A stretch of DNA of 64,000 nt from CAZEWZ01 sp964516765 (GTDB taxonomy: Bacteria; Bacteroidota; Bacteroidia; Flavobacteriales; UBA7430). Positions 8,704 to 17,857 of the stretch are shown piece after piece. The position numbers were made by a program, and so were the translations under genes. The notes beneath the pieces are model-generated. The model saw nothing but the letters and a program-made list of their open reading frames with translations. It was not told the origin of the DNA and did no database searches. Position 1 is the first letter of the stretch. Each line of letters begins with the position of its first letter. The DNA lies in assembly GCA_964516765.1 (NCBI GenBank), contig CAZEWZ010000001.1, positions 174,372 through 238,371 on the forward strand, read 5' to 3'.

Positions 8704-10818
8704 ATGGCTAAAAGAGATCTAAGTTATACTCGAAATATTGGTATTATGGCACATATTGATGCCGGAAAAACCACCACTACAGAACGTGTGCTCTATTACA
8801 CCGGTGTTTCTCACAAAATTGGTGAAGTTCATGATGGTGCTGCCACCATGGATTGGATGGAGCAAGAACAAGAACGTGGAATTACAATTACTTCAGCAGC
8901 AACTACCTGTTTTTGGAAATATAGAGATAATGATTTTCAAATGAATATTATTGATACTCCTGGCCATGTTGATTTTACGGTGGAAGTAGAACGTTCTCTC
9001 CGTGTTTTGGATGGCGCTGTTGCTTTATTTTGTGCCGTCGGTGGAGTAGAACCCCAGTCTGAAACAGTATGGCGTCAAGCTGATAAATATAATGTACCTA
9101 GAATTGGTTTTGTTAACAAAATGGATCGAGCGGGCGCAGACTTTTTTAATGTGGTAGCTCAAGTTAAAGAACGCTTGGGTGCACAACCAGTTCCCCTTCA
9201 AGTCCCTATTGGAGCAGAAGAAACTTTTAAGGGTGTTGTAGATTTAATTTCAAATAAAGCAATTGTTTGGAATGATGATACACAAGGAATGACTTACGAT
9301 GAAATCCCAATTCCTGAAGATTTAGTCGATGTAGTTGCCGAATGGAGAGAAAAATTGATCGAGTCTGTTGCGGAATACGATGATAATTTAATGGAGAAAT
9401 TCTTTGATGATCCAGATACTATAACAGAATCAGAGATAGAAGCTGCTATCAAAGCGGCAGTGCACGACATGAAAATCACCCCCATGCTTTGTGGGTCAGC
9501 CTTTAAAAATAAAGGAGTCCAAGCAGTATTGGATGCAGTAATGGAGTTTTTACCATCCCCGATGGATATTGAATCTATCATTGGTATTAACCCTAACACA
9601 GAAGAAGAAGAAGAACGAAAACCAGATGTGAGTGAGCCCTTTGCTGCTCTCGCTTTCAAGATAGCTACAGACCCATTTGTTGGTCGCCTTTGTTTCTTTA
9701 GAGTTTATTCTGGAAATTTAGATGCAGGCTCATACATTTGGAACTCAAGAACACGGAAAAAAGAACGCATCTCTCGAATTTTCCAAATGCATTCAAACAA
9801 GCAGAATGCTATTCCTAATATTGGTGCTGGAGATATTGGAGCTGGAGTTGGTTTTAAGGATATTCGTACTGGAGATACCCTTCATTCCGAAAAAGAGCCT
9901 ATCATATTGGAGTCTATGTCCTTTCCTGAACCGGTAATTGGTATTGCTGTTGAGCCAAAAACTAAAGCTGATATGGATAAAATGGGATTGGCTCTAAGTA
10001 AACTTTCTGAAGAAGATCCTACTTTTAGAGTTGCATCCAACGACGAGACTGGTCAAACAGTCATTTCTGGAATGGGTGAGCTTCATTTGGATATTCTTAT
10101 TGACAGAATGAAACGTGAATTTAATGTAGAGTGTAATCAAGGGGAACCTCAAGTTCAATACAAAGAAGCTATTCGAGAAGCTATTGACCACAGGCAAACC
10201 TACAAAAAACAGTCTGGAGGTAAGGGTAAATTTGCTGATATCCAATTTACCATCGAACCTGTTATTGCAGTTGAAGGTGAAGAGGTTAAGGAAGGTTTAG
10301 AATTTGTTGATAAAATTAAAGGTGGATCAATTCCAAGAGAATTTATTCCTTCCGTTCAAAAAGGATTTACTCAGGCTATGGTCAATGGCCCGTTAGCCGG
10401 ATATCCAATGGATAGCTTAAAAGTAACTTTATTTGATGGTTCATTCCATGCAGTAGATTCAGATGCTTTATCCTTCGAGTTAGCCGCAAAATTAGGATAT
10501 AGAGATTCTTGTAAGAAAGCATCTCCTACTTTATTAGAGCCTATTATGAAACTAGAAGTTGTTACCCCTGAAGTTAATATGGGTGATGTAGTTGCTGATT
10601 TGAATAGACGTAGAGGCCAAGTTGCTGGTATGGATACCCGGAATGGAGCTCAGATAATTAAAGCAACGGTTCCACTTTCTGAAATGTTTGGTTATGTAAC
10701 CACATTGCGAACAGTGACTTCCGGAAGAGCAACTTCCACAATGGAATTTTCTCATTATGATGATTGCCCAAAAAACATTGCAGAAGGAGTTATTACTAAG
10801 GTAAACGGTAAATCTTAA
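8704..10818 (+). CDS. fusA: Translation elongation factor G
   Basis: 704 residues, full length. EF-G is the GTPase that drives translocation of tRNA and mRNA on the ribosome and works with RRF in recycling. GTPase motifs are visible: AHIDAGKTTT (16-25), GITIT near 59-63, DTPGHVD (84-90) and NKMD (138-141); domains II-V follow. tuf does not follow fusA here, unlike in E. coli; rpsJ comes next after 10 bp. Many Bacteroidota carry a second EF-G elsewhere; this copy's place in the str operon marks it as the main one. Confidence 0.98.
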   Translation: MAKRDLSYTRNIGIMAHIDAGKTTTTERVLYYTGVSHKIGEVHDGAATMDWMEQEQERGITITSAATTCFWKYRDNDFQMNIIDTPGHVDFTVEVERSLRVLDGAVALFCAVGGVEPQSETVWRQADKYNVPRIGFVNKMDRAGADFFNVVAQVKERLGAQPVPLQVPIGAEETFKGVVDLISNKAIVWNDDTQGMTYDEIPIPEDLVDVVAEWREKLIESVAEYDDNLMEKFFDDPDTITESEIEAAIKAAVHDMKITPMLCGSAFKNKGVQAVLDAVMEFLPSPMDIESIIGINPNTEEEEERKPDVSEPFAALAFKIATDPFVGRLCFFRVYSGNLDAGSYIWNSRTRKKERISRIFQMHSNKQNAIPNIGAGDIGAGVGFKDIRTGDTLHSEKEPIILESMSFPEPVIGIAVEPKTKADMDKMGLALSKLSEEDPTFRVASNDETGQTVISGMGELHLDILIDRMKREFNVECNQGEPQVQYKEAIREAIDHRQTYKKQSGGKGKFADIQFTIEPVIAVEGEEVKEGLEFVDKIKGGSIPREFIPSVQKGFTQAMVNGPLAGYPMDSLKVTLFDGSFHAVDSDALSFELAAKLGYRDSCKKASPTLLEPIMKLEVVTPEVNMGDVVADLNRRRGQVAGMDTRNGAQIIKATVPLSEMFGYVTTLRTVTSGRATSTMEFSHYDDCPKNIAEGVITKVNGKS

Positions 10819-10828
10819 TTTTTATATA

Positions 10829-11134
10829 ATGAGTCAGAAAATTAGAATTAAATTAAAGTCATACGATCATATGTTGGTGGACAAGTCTGCCGAAAAGATC
10901 GTGAAAACAGTAAAGACCACTGGTGCAGTCGTTAATGGACCTATCCCATTACCAACTCACAAAAGAATCTATACAGTACTTCGTTCGCCTCATGTAAATA
11001 AAAAAGCTCGTGAGCAATTCGAGCTAAGTTCATTTAAGCGGTTGCTTGATATCTATAGCTCTTCATCAAAAACAGTTGATGCCTTAATGAGATTGGAGTT
11101 GCCTAGTGGAGTAGAAGTTGAGATAAAAGTTTAA
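10829..11134 (+). CDS. rpsJ: 30S ribosomal protein uS10
   Basis: 101 residues, standard length. uS10 belongs to the 30S head and in other bacteria also binds NusB during antitermination. KIRIKLKSYDHMLVDKSAEKI at the start (first 20 residues) and the GPIPLPTHK loop in the middle are diagnostic. First gene of the S10 block. Confidence 0.99.
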   Translation: MSQKIRIKLKSYDHMLVDKSAEKIVKTVKTTGAVVNGPIPLPTHKRIYTVLRSPHVNKKAREQFELSSFKRLLDIYSSSSKTVDALMRLELPSGVEVEIKV

Positions 11135-11158
11135 TTAGCATCTTTTAAATAAACAAAA

Positions 11159-11776
11159 ATGCCAGGTTTAATTGGAAAAAAAATAGGAATGACAAGCATC
11201 TTCAACGATCAAGGTAAAAATATACCTTGTACAGTTTTAGAAGTTGGTCCTTGTGTAGTGACACAGGTTAGAACCCTCGAAACAGATGGTTACGAGGCTA
11301 TTCAGCTGGGTTATGGCGAAAAGAAAGAAAAGAGCGCAGGTAAAGCACTTACAGGTCACTTTTCTAAAGCCAAAACTAGCCCTAAATTAAAAGTTCAGGA
11401 ATTCGATGGTTTCGACTCAGAGCTTACTTTAGGCGATGTTTTGGATGTTGAAATTTTCGTCGAAGGTGAATATGTCGATGTAACTGGTGTTTCAAAAGGT
11501 AAAGGTTTTCAAGGAGTTGTCAAACGACATGGTTTCCATGGTGTAGGAGATGCAACTCACGGCCAACATAACCGTTTACGTGCTCCAGGTTCAATCGGCG
11601 CAGCTTCATATCCCGCTCGTGTATTTAAAGGTATGCGTATGGCAGGTCGTATGGGTGGTGATCAGGTAACTGTTGCTAATCTTGAGGTCTTAAAAGTGAT
11701 GAAAGATAAAAATCTAATGGTTGTTAAAGGTTCTGTTCCAGGAGCCAATAACTCCATCTTAAGCATACAGAAATAA
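11159..11776 (+). CDS. rplC: 50S ribosomal protein uL3
   Basis: 205 residues. uL3 nucleates 50S assembly and sends a loop toward the peptidyl transferase centre. Diagnostic blocks are GLIGKKIGMTSIF at the N-terminus, GKGFQGVVKRHGFHG in the middle and AGRMGGDQVT later. Its TAA overlaps the rplD ATG by one base (TAATG), a layout that favours coupled translation. Confidence 0.99.
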   Translation: MPGLIGKKIGMTSIFNDQGKNIPCTVLEVGPCVVTQVRTLETDGYEAIQLGYGEKKEKSAGKALTGHFSKAKTSPKLKVQEFDGFDSELTLGDVLDVEIFVEGEYVDVTGVSKGKGFQGVVKRHGFHGVGDATHGQHNRLRAPGSIGAASYPARVFKGMRMAGRMGGDQVTVANLEVLKVMKDKNLMVVKGSVPGANNSILSIQK

Positions 11777-12402
11777 TGAAAGCAGTTGTATTAGATGTTA
11801 ATGGAAAAGATACTGGAAGAAAAGTTTCCTTGAGCGATGAAATTTATTCCATAGAGCCCAATAATCATGCTGTATATTTAGATGTAAAGCAATTCTTAGC
11901 CAATCAGCGCCAAGGAACTCATAAATCTAAAGAAAGAGCAGATATTTCTGGTAGTACCCGCAAGATTAAAAAGCAAAAAGGTACCGGTACAGCTCGTGCG
12001 GGTAGTATTAAGTCTCCTTTATTTAGAGGTGGTGGTCGTGCATTTGGTCCGAGACCCAGAAGTTACTCTTTTAAGCTTAACAAGAAATTGAAAACCATTG
12101 CTAGGAAGTCCGCTTTTTCTATTAAAGCTAAGGAGGATTCTATATTGGTTCTAGAAGGTTTAACTTTTGAAATCCCAAAAACTTCTTCTTATACAGAGAT
12201 GATTGGGAATCTGGGATTAACTGGCAAAAAAACTCTGTTAGTACTTGCAGACTCAAATAAAAACGTATATTTGTCCTCGCGAAATTTGCAACGCAATAAC
12301 GTTGTAACCACCTCTGAACTAAGCACTTACGGTATTCTAAATTCAGGGACACTTATAATCGAGGAAGGTGCAGTAGAGAAAATTGAGAACATACTAAGTT
12401 AA
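11776..12402 (+). CDS. rplD: 50S ribosomal protein uL4
   Basis: 208 residues. uL4 lines the peptide exit tunnel. The long tunnel loop is seen as KQKGTGTARAGSIKSPLFRG, followed by GGRAFGPRPRSY. In E. coli L4 also represses its own operon; no such leader can be recognised here. Starts on the last base of rplC. Confidence 0.99.
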   Translation: MKAVVLDVNGKDTGRKVSLSDEIYSIEPNNHAVYLDVKQFLANQRQGTHKSKERADISGSTRKIKKQKGTGTARAGSIKSPLFRGGGRAFGPRPRSYSFKLNKKLKTIARKSAFSIKAKEDSILVLEGLTFEIPKTSSYTEMIGNLGLTGKKTLLVLADSNKNVYLSSRNLQRNNVVTTSELSTYGILNSGTLIIEEGAVEKIENILS

Positions 12403-12410
12403 TTAAAACC

Positions 12411-12701
12411 ATGAATATTCTTATAAAACCGGTAATTACCGAGAAGATGACAGATGATAGCGAGCAGTTTAATCGTTTTGGTTTCATTGTCGATAGAAGA
12501 GCTAATAAGCTAGAAATAAAGGATGCAGTCGAGAAAATGTACAGTGTTTCAGTTGAAAAAGTGAGAACGATGATTTACCCAGGAAAAGCCAAGTCTCGTA
12601 ATACAAAAGGTGGAGTTATCACTGGTAGAACTAATTCTTACAAGAAGGCCATCGTAGATTTAGCTGATGGAGAAAGTATTGATTTTTACAGCAATATTTA
12701 A
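12411..12701 (+). CDS. rplW: 50S ribosomal protein uL23
   Basis: 96 residues. uL23 sits at the tunnel exit and docks trigger factor and SRP. It begins with the family signature IKPVITEKMTD and has the basic loop KAKSRNTKGGVITGR before the final strand. It lies 8 bp after rplD and 7 bp before rplB. Confidence 0.99.
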   Translation: MNILIKPVITEKMTDDSEQFNRFGFIVDRRANKLEIKDAVEKMYSVSVEKVRTMIYPGKAKSRNTKGGVITGRTNSYKKAIVDLADGESIDFYSNI

Positions 12702-12708
12702 TTAAGTT

Positions 12709-13533
12709 ATGGCAGTTAGAAAATTAAGACCAATAACACCAGGTCAAAGACATAAGGTGGTTAATACTTTTGAAGGTATCACTACAGCGAAGCCTGAGAA
12801 GTCATTACTTGCTCCCATGAAGCGTTCGGGAGGAAGGAATAATTCCGGTCGTATGACTATGCGTTATATAGGTGGTGGACATAAAAAGCGTTACCGTATA
12901 GTTGACTTCAAAAGAGAGAAGTTTGGAATAGAGGCAAGTGTGTCCACAATTGAATATGATCCAAATCGTACTGCTCGTATTGCACTTGTAGTTTATGCTG
13001 ATGGTGAAAAACGATATATTATTGCCCCGAACGGTTTGAATGTAGGAGATAAGATAATTTCTGGGGAAGGTGCATTGCCTGAAGTAGGAAATGCACTTTT
13101 TTTGAGTGCTATTCCATTAGGAACTATTCTTCATAATATTGAATTACGCCCCGGTCAGGGAGCCGTAATGGCTCGTAGTGCTGGTGCTTATGCTCAACTT
13201 GCTGCCAGAGAAGGTAAATATGCCATTCTTCGACTTCCCTCAGGAGAAACAAGAATGGTCTTGGTCACATGTTTAGCTACAATAGGTGTGGTATCAAATA
13301 GCGAGAAGGGCCTTGAAAGATCTGGGAAAGCAGGACGGTCCAGGTGGTTAGGACGTCGTCCAAGAACTAGAGGTGTCGCAATGAATCCAGTCGATCATCC
13401 AATGGGTGGTGGTGAAGGTAAATCTTCAGGTGGGCACCCACGTTCTAGAAATGGTATTCCAGCGAAGGGTTACAAAACCCGTGCTAAGAAAAAGTCTACC
13501 AATAAGTATATTGTTGAACGAAGAAATAAATAA
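12709..13533 (+). CDS. rplB: 50S ribosomal protein uL2
   Basis: 274 residues. uL2 is needed for subunit joining and lies near the peptidyl transferase centre. The conserved histidine segment MNPVDHPMGGGEGKSSGGHP is intact near residues 224-243, and the N-terminal SGGRNNSGRMT block is typical. Confidence 0.99.
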   Translation: MAVRKLRPITPGQRHKVVNTFEGITTAKPEKSLLAPMKRSGGRNNSGRMTMRYIGGGHKKRYRIVDFKREKFGIEASVSTIEYDPNRTARIALVVYADGEKRYIIAPNGLNVGDKIISGEGALPEVGNALFLSAIPLGTILHNIELRPGQGAVMARSAGAYAQLAAREGKYAILRLPSGETRMVLVTCLATIGVVSNSEKGLERSGKAGRSRWLGRRPRTRGVAMNPVDHPMGGGEGKSSGGHPRSRNGIPAKGYKTRAKKKSTNKYIVERRNK

Positions 13534-13539
13534 TAAGAT

Positions 13540-13818
13540 ATGGCACGTTCACTTAAAAAAGGACCTTTCGTGCATTACAAGCTAGAGAAAAAAATTCTAG
13601 CTAATGCAGAGTCTAGCAAAAAATCAGTAATCAAAACATGGTCTAGAGCCTCGATGATTACGCCAGATTTTGTTGGTCAAACTATTGCAGTGCATAATGG
13701 CAGACAATTCATTCCTGTTTTTGTAACGGAAAACATGGTGGGTCATAAGTTGGGCGAATTCGCCCTCACTCGTACCTATAGAGGTCACGGTGGTAAGAAA
13801 GATAAAGGTAAAAGATAA
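13540..13818 (+). CDS. rpsS: 30S ribosomal protein uS19
   Basis: 92 residues. uS19 binds 16S rRNA in the 30S head and contacts the A-site finger. It starts with the family signature ARSLKKGPFVHYKLEKKI, and VTENMVGHKLGEFALTRTYRGH lies in the C-terminal part (shown here in pieces: ENMVGHKLGEFA, TRTYRGH). Follows rplB by 6 bp. Confidence 0.99.
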   Translation: MARSLKKGPFVHYKLEKKILANAESSKKSVIKTWSRASMITPDFVGQTIAVHNGRQFIPVFVTENMVGHKLGEFALTRTYRGHGGKKDKGKR

Positions 13819-13835
13819 CAGCATAAGCCTTAATC

Positions 13836-14240
13836 ATGGGAAATAGAAAACACAATACGGCAGTAGCCTTGAAGGAAAATCGCAAAAGCATTGCTTTTGC
13901 TAAACTCAATAATTGTCCTACCTCGCCAAGAAAAATGAGACTAGTTGCGGATTTAGTTCGTGGAGTCAATGTAAACAAAGCGCTTCAAATTCTGAAGTTC
14001 AACACCAAAGAAGCATCGCTTCGCTTGGAAAAGTTACTTCTTTCAGCTGTGGCCAATTGGCAAGCTAAGAATGAAAATCTGAGAATGGAAGATAGCGGTT
14101 TATATATCCAAGAAATACAGGTTGATAGTGCTCGTATGTTAAAACGACTTCGACCAGCTCCTCAAGGTAGAGCTCATAGAATTAGAAAACGTTCCAATCA
14201 CGTTACACTTGTTGTAGGAACTAAATCAGAAAAAGAATAA
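13836..14240 (+). CDS. rplV: 50S ribosomal protein uL22
   Basis: 134 residues. uL22 spans the 50S subunit and its beta-hairpin narrows the exit tunnel. The N-terminal NCPTSPRKMRLVADLVRG and the hairpin region MLKRLRPAPQGRAHRIRKR are typical. The first ~18 residues extend before the family core. Confidence 0.99.
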   Translation: MGNRKHNTAVALKENRKSIAFAKLNNCPTSPRKMRLVADLVRGVNVNKALQILKFNTKEASLRLEKLLLSAVANWQAKNENLRMEDSGLYIQEIQVDSARMLKRLRPAPQGRAHRIRKRSNHVTLVVGTKSEKE

Positions 14241-14246
14241 TCTAAT

Positions 14247-14969
14247 ATGGGACAAAAGACCAATCCAATAGGTAACCGTTTAGGAATCATCAGAGGATGG
14301 GACTCTGCCTGGTATGGCGGTACAAATTTCGGTGATAAATTAGCTGAGGATAGTAAAATCCGAAAGTACATTGCCGCTCGCTTGTCAAAAGCAAGCGTAT
14401 CTAAGGTACTTATTGAGCGGACGCTGAAGATAGTAACAATCACAATATGCACTGCCCGACCAGGAATTATTATTGGAAAAGGTGGCTCTGAAGTTGATCG
14501 TTTGAAGGAAGAATTGAAAAAACTCACCGGAAAAGAAGTTCAGGTAAACATATACGAAATCAAACGGCCAGAAACTGATGCTAAGCTTGTGGGTGATTCT
14601 ATCGCTAGACAAATTGAAGGACGTATTTCCTACAGAAGAGCTGTAAAAATGGCTATTGCCGCTGCAATGCGAATGGGAGCCGAAGGAATTAAGATTCAAG
14701 TCTCTGGACGTTTGAATGGTGCCGAAATGGCACGTTCTGAAATGGTGAAAGACGGCAGAACTCCGCTTCATACTTTTCGAGCAGATATTGACTATGCTCT
14801 TGTAGAATCACATACGACTTATGGTGTATTGGGAGTTAAGGTTTGGATTTGTAAAGGCGAACTCTATGGAAAGCGAGACCTAACCCCAATTGAAACTCTA
14901 GCCAAGTCAACTAACAAAGGTGGAGGTCGAGGTCCAAGAGGTGGAGCACAGAGAAGAAAAAGAAAATAG
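14247..14969 (+). CDS. rpsC: 30S ribosomal protein uS3
   Basis: 240 residues. uS3 forms part of the mRNA entry channel with uS4 and uS5. It starts MGQKTNPIGNRLGI, has a KH domain with the GRPGIIIGKGG loop, and ends in a glycine- and arginine-rich tail (GGGRGPRGGAQRRKRK). Follows rplV by 6 bp. Confidence 0.99.
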   Translation: MGQKTNPIGNRLGIIRGWDSAWYGGTNFGDKLAEDSKIRKYIAARLSKASVSKVLIERTLKIVTITICTARPGIIIGKGGSEVDRLKEELKKLTGKEVQVNIYEIKRPETDAKLVGDSIARQIEGRISYRRAVKMAIAAAMRMGAEGIKIQVSGRLNGAEMARSEMVKDGRTPLHTFRADIDYALVESHTTYGVLGVKVWICKGELYGKRDLTPIETLAKSTNKGGGRGPRGGAQRRKRK

Positions 14970-14998
14970 TATAACAATATATACTAAAATTTAGAAAG

Positions 14999-15421
14999 AT
15001 GTTACAACCAAAAAGATCGAAGTTCCGTAAAATGCAAAAGGGCCGAATGAAGGGTAATACCGGACGTGGAAGCCAAATTGCTTTTGGATCATTCGCAATA
15101 AAAGCCTTGGAGGAATGTTGGATCACCTCACGTCAAATAGAAGCAGCACGAATCGCAGCCACGCGTTACATGAAGCGTGAGGGACAAATGTGGATTCGAA
15201 TTTTTCCAGACAAACCGGTTACCAAGAAACCTGCTGAAGTACGTATGGGTAAAGGTAAAGGTGCTCCTGAGTATTGGGCTGCTGTTGTACTGCCAGGACG
15301 TATTATGTTCGAATTGGACGGTGTGTCTTTAGAAGTTGCTCGTGAAGCACTTCGCTTGGCAGCCCAGAAGATGCCTATAACAACTAAATTCGTAGTTCGA
15401 AGAGACTACGTTGAAGCTTAA
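14999..15421 (+). CDS. rplP: 50S ribosomal protein uL16
   Basis: 140 residues. uL16 helps position tRNA in the A and P sites. It starts MLQPKRSKFRKMQKGRMKG and carries the conserved core MRIFPDKPVTKKPAEVRMG-like block (here WIRIFPDKPVTKKPAEVRMG) and GKGAPEYWAAVV. Follows rpsC by 29 bp. Confidence 0.99.
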   Translation: MLQPKRSKFRKMQKGRMKGNTGRGSQIAFGSFAIKALEECWITSRQIEAARIAATRYMKREGQMWIRIFPDKPVTKKPAEVRMGKGKGAPEYWAAVVLPGRIMFELDGVSLEVAREALRLAAQKMPITTKFVVRRDYVEA

Positions 15422-15439
15422 TCGATTAACTGATTAACG

Positions 15440-15634
15440 ATGAAACAAGCTGTAATAAAAGAAATGTCAACTGAGGATCTAAACGGAAAACTCACAGATG
15501 AAAGAGCATCATTAGCTAAAATAAAGTTAGCTCATGTTGTATCTCCACTTGAGAATCCTGGTCAGATTCGTGAAATAAGAAAAACAGTTGCGCGAATTCT
15601 AACAGAGGTTAGAAGAAGAGAACTAGAAGCATAA
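15440..15634 (+). CDS. rpmC: 50S ribosomal protein uL29
   Basis: 64 residues, two long helices. uL29 sits beside uL23 at the tunnel exit. The pattern EMSTEDLNGKL ... LENPGQIREIRKTVARILT is that of the family. Confidence 0.98.
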   Translation: MKQAVIKEMSTEDLNGKLTDERASLAKIKLAHVVSPLENPGQIREIRKTVARILTEVRRRELEA

Positions 15635-15641
15635 AACAATA

Positions 15642-15899
15642 ATGGAAACTAGAAATCTTAGAAAAGAACGTGTTGGTGTTGTTAAAAGCAACAAAATGAA
15701 CAAGTCTGTTACTGTGTCTATCGAACGAAAAGAGAAACATGTAATGTATGGTAAGTTTATGAAGAAAACTTCTACGTTTGTAGCTCACGACGATTCCAAT
15801 GATTGTAATGTCGGTGATACCGTCAGAATCATGGAAACTCGTCCCTTGAGTAAAACAAAAAATTGGAGAGTAGTAGAAATCTTAGAAAGAGCGAAGTAA
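15642..15899 (+). CDS. rpsQ: 30S ribosomal protein uS17
   Basis: 85 residues. uS17 is an OB-fold protein that binds 16S rRNA early in assembly. RKERVGVVKSNKMNKSV, then MYGKFMKKTSTFVAHD and RIMETRPLSKTKNWRVVE are the conserved blocks. One base separates its stop from rplN. Confidence 0.99.
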   Translation: METRNLRKERVGVVKSNKMNKSVTVSIERKEKHVMYGKFMKKTSTFVAHDDSNDCNVGDTVRIMETRPLSKTKNWRVVEILERAK

Positions 15900-15900
15900 G

Positions 15901-16269
15901 ATGGTACAACAGGAAAGTCGATTAAAAGTAGCCGACAATACCGGAGCCAAAGAAGTACTGTGTATCCGAGTATTGGGTGGTACTGGTAGACGATACGCTT
16001 CATTGGGAGACAGAATCGTTGTAACTGTTAAATCTGCAATTCCTGCAGGAACAGTGAAGAAGGGGCAAGTCTCTACTGCCGTGGTTGTTCGTGCTAAAAA
16101 AGAAGTACGTCGCCCTGATGGGTCTTACATCCGTTTTGACGACAATGCTTGTGTTTTGTTGGATACTACAGGGCAAATGAGAGGTACTCGTGTTTTTGGG
16201 CCAGTTGCTCGAGAATTACGTGACAAGCAGTACATGAAAATAGTTTCACTGGCGCCAGAGGTGCTATAA
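15901..16269 (+). CDS. rplN: 50S ribosomal protein uL14
   Basis: 122 residues, canonical length. uL14 lies on the subunit interface; in other bacteria it is the docking site of the silencing factor RsfS. It starts MVQQESRLKVADNTGAKEV and ends IVSLAPEVL, both diagnostic. Confidence 0.99.
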   Translation: MVQQESRLKVADNTGAKEVLCIRVLGGTGRRYASLGDRIVVTVKSAIPAGTVKKGQVSTAVVVRAKKEVRRPDGSYIRFDDNACVLLDTTGQMRGTRVFGPVARELRDKQYMKIVSLAPEVL

Positions 16270-16280
16270 AACGATTTAAG

Positions 16281-16595
16281 ATGTCTAAATTACATATTAA
16301 AAAAGGAGATACAGTAAAAGTTTTGGCCGGTTCCGACAATGGAAAAACTGGCAAAATCGTTTCTGTAGATCTTGAAAAAGGAAGAGCCTTCGTTGAAGGT
16401 ATTAACATGGTATCTAAGCATACTAAGCCTAGTGCAGCAAGTCCTCAAGGAGGAATTGTTAAAAGTGAAGCGTCTTTGCATTTTTCCAACTTAATGGTTG
16501 TTGACTCTAAAGGTCAAGCTAGCCGTATTGGAAGAAAGATGAATGACGCTGGTAAGTTGGTTCGATATTCTAAAAAATCAGGAGAAATTATCTAA
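16281..16595 (+). CDS. rplX: 50S ribosomal protein uL24
   Basis: 104 residues. uL24 is an assembly initiator with a KOW motif, seen as KKGDTVKVLAGSDNGKTGKI near the N-terminus. The stop overlaps the rplE ATG by one base (TAATG). Confidence 0.99.
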   Translation: MSKLHIKKGDTVKVLAGSDNGKTGKIVSVDLEKGRAFVEGINMVSKHTKPSAASPQGGIVKSEASLHFSNLMVVDSKGQASRIGRKMNDAGKLVRYSKKSGEII

Positions 16596-17143
16596 TGTCA
16601 TATACTCCAAGATTACAAGAGAAATATCGCAACGAGATTGTTGCGGCTCTCACGGAAAGCATGGGTTACAAAAACATCATGCAAGTGCCCAAGTTGGTGA
16701 AGATTTGTCTAAACCAAGGTGTTGGCGAAGCTACGACCGATAAAAAGTTGGTCGATGTTGCTTCTGATGAAATGTCTAGAATCACTGGTCAAAAATCCGT
16801 CTCTACGATGTCTAAGAAAGATATTTCAAATTTCAAATTAAGAAAAGGGATGCCAGTAGGTGTTCGTGTTACTCTTCGAGGAGCTCGAATGTATGAATTC
16901 CTAGATAGATTTGTTTCGACAGCATTGCCTGCCGTTCGTGATTTTCACGGAATAAATCCAAAATCTTTTGATGGAAGAGGAAATTATAATTTAGGTATCA
17001 GAGAACAAATTATATTTCCTGAAATCTTTATTGATCAAGTAAATAAAATAACCGGTATGGATATTACTATTGTAACTTCAGCTAATACTGACAAAGAAGC
17101 TTTTGAGTTGTTAAAGGAATTTGGTTTACCATTTAAAAAATAA
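16595..17143 (+). CDS. rplE: 50S ribosomal protein uL5
   Basis: 182 residues. uL5 forms the 5S RNA particle with uL18 and bL25-type proteins and touches P-site tRNA. TPRLQEKYRNEIV at the start and FHGINPKSFDGRGNYNLGI in the middle match the family. Begins on the last base of rplX. Confidence 0.99.
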   Translation: MSYTPRLQEKYRNEIVAALTESMGYKNIMQVPKLVKICLNQGVGEATTDKKLVDVASDEMSRITGQKSVSTMSKKDISNFKLRKGMPVGVRVTLRGARMYEFLDRFVSTALPAVRDFHGINPKSFDGRGNYNLGIREQIIFPEIFIDQVNKITGMDITIVTSANTDKEAFELLKEFGLPFKK

Positions 17144-17148
17144 GTAAG

Positions 17149-17418
17149 ATGGCAAAAGAATCTATGAAAGCCCGAGAGCTTAAAAGACAAAAAACAGTAG
17201 CGAAGTATGCTGATAAGCGTTCTGCTTTAAAGGCAGCTGGAGATTACCGTGGTTTGCAAAAACTTCCAAAAGATGCATCCCCTGTTCGTCTTCATAATAG
17301 ATGCAAATTAACCGGAAGACCAAAGGGCTATATGCGTCAATTCGGAGTGTCGCGAGTTACATTTCGTGAAATGGCCAATTTTGGCTTAATACCAGGAGTC
17401 AAAAAAGCCAGTTGGTAA
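17149..17418 (+). CDS. rpsN: 30S ribosomal protein uS14, zinc-free long form
   Basis: 89 residues. uS14 belongs to the 30S head. This is the long form: there is no CxxC pair, and the usual C-terminal block NRCKLTGRPKGYMRQFGVSR retains one Cys only. No second copy lies in the window. Between rplE and rpsH as usual. Confidence 0.99.
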   Translation: MAKESMKARELKRQKTVAKYADKRSALKAAGDYRGLQKLPKDASPVRLHNRCKLTGRPKGYMRQFGVSRVTFREMANFGLIPGVKKASW

Positions 17419-17436
17419 ACAGTAAACTTACAAACT

Positions 17437-17835
17437 ATGTATACAGATCCAATAGCAGATTATTTAACCCGTCTTCGTAACGCCGTAATGGCTAAACATA
17501 GAGTCGTTGAAGTTCCTGCGTCAAACCTTAAGAAAGAAATGACTAAGATTCTCAAAGATCAGGGTTATATCTTGAACTATAAGTTCGAAACGAAAAATGC
17601 TCAGGGCAGCATAAAAATCGCATTGAAGTACAATGCAATTACAAAAATGCCGGCTATTACTTCTCTGCAAAGAGCCTCTAAGCCAGGTCTTCGAAAATAT
17701 TCTTCGTCTTCTTCTATGCCTAGAGTATTAAATGGTCTTGGAGTTGCTATTGTATCTACTTCCAAGGGAGTGATGACCGATAAAGAAGCTCGCTCACTAA
17801 ATGTCGGCGGAGAAGTTTTATGTTACGTTTATTAA
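17437..17835 (+). CDS. rpsH: 30S ribosomal protein uS8
   Basis: 132 residues. uS8 organises the central domain of 16S rRNA and in E. coli represses the spc operon. It starts MYTDPIADYLTRLRNAV; the C-terminal STSKGVMTDKEARSLNVGGE is conserved. Confidence 0.99.
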   Translation: MYTDPIADYLTRLRNAVMAKHRVVEVPASNLKKEMTKILKDQGYILNYKFETKNAQGSIKIALKYNAITKMPAITSLQRASKPGLRKYSSSSSMPRVLNGLGVAIVSTSKGVMTDKEARSLNVGGEVLCYVY

Positions 17836-17857
17836 TATCAAACGAAAATGTTAAGAA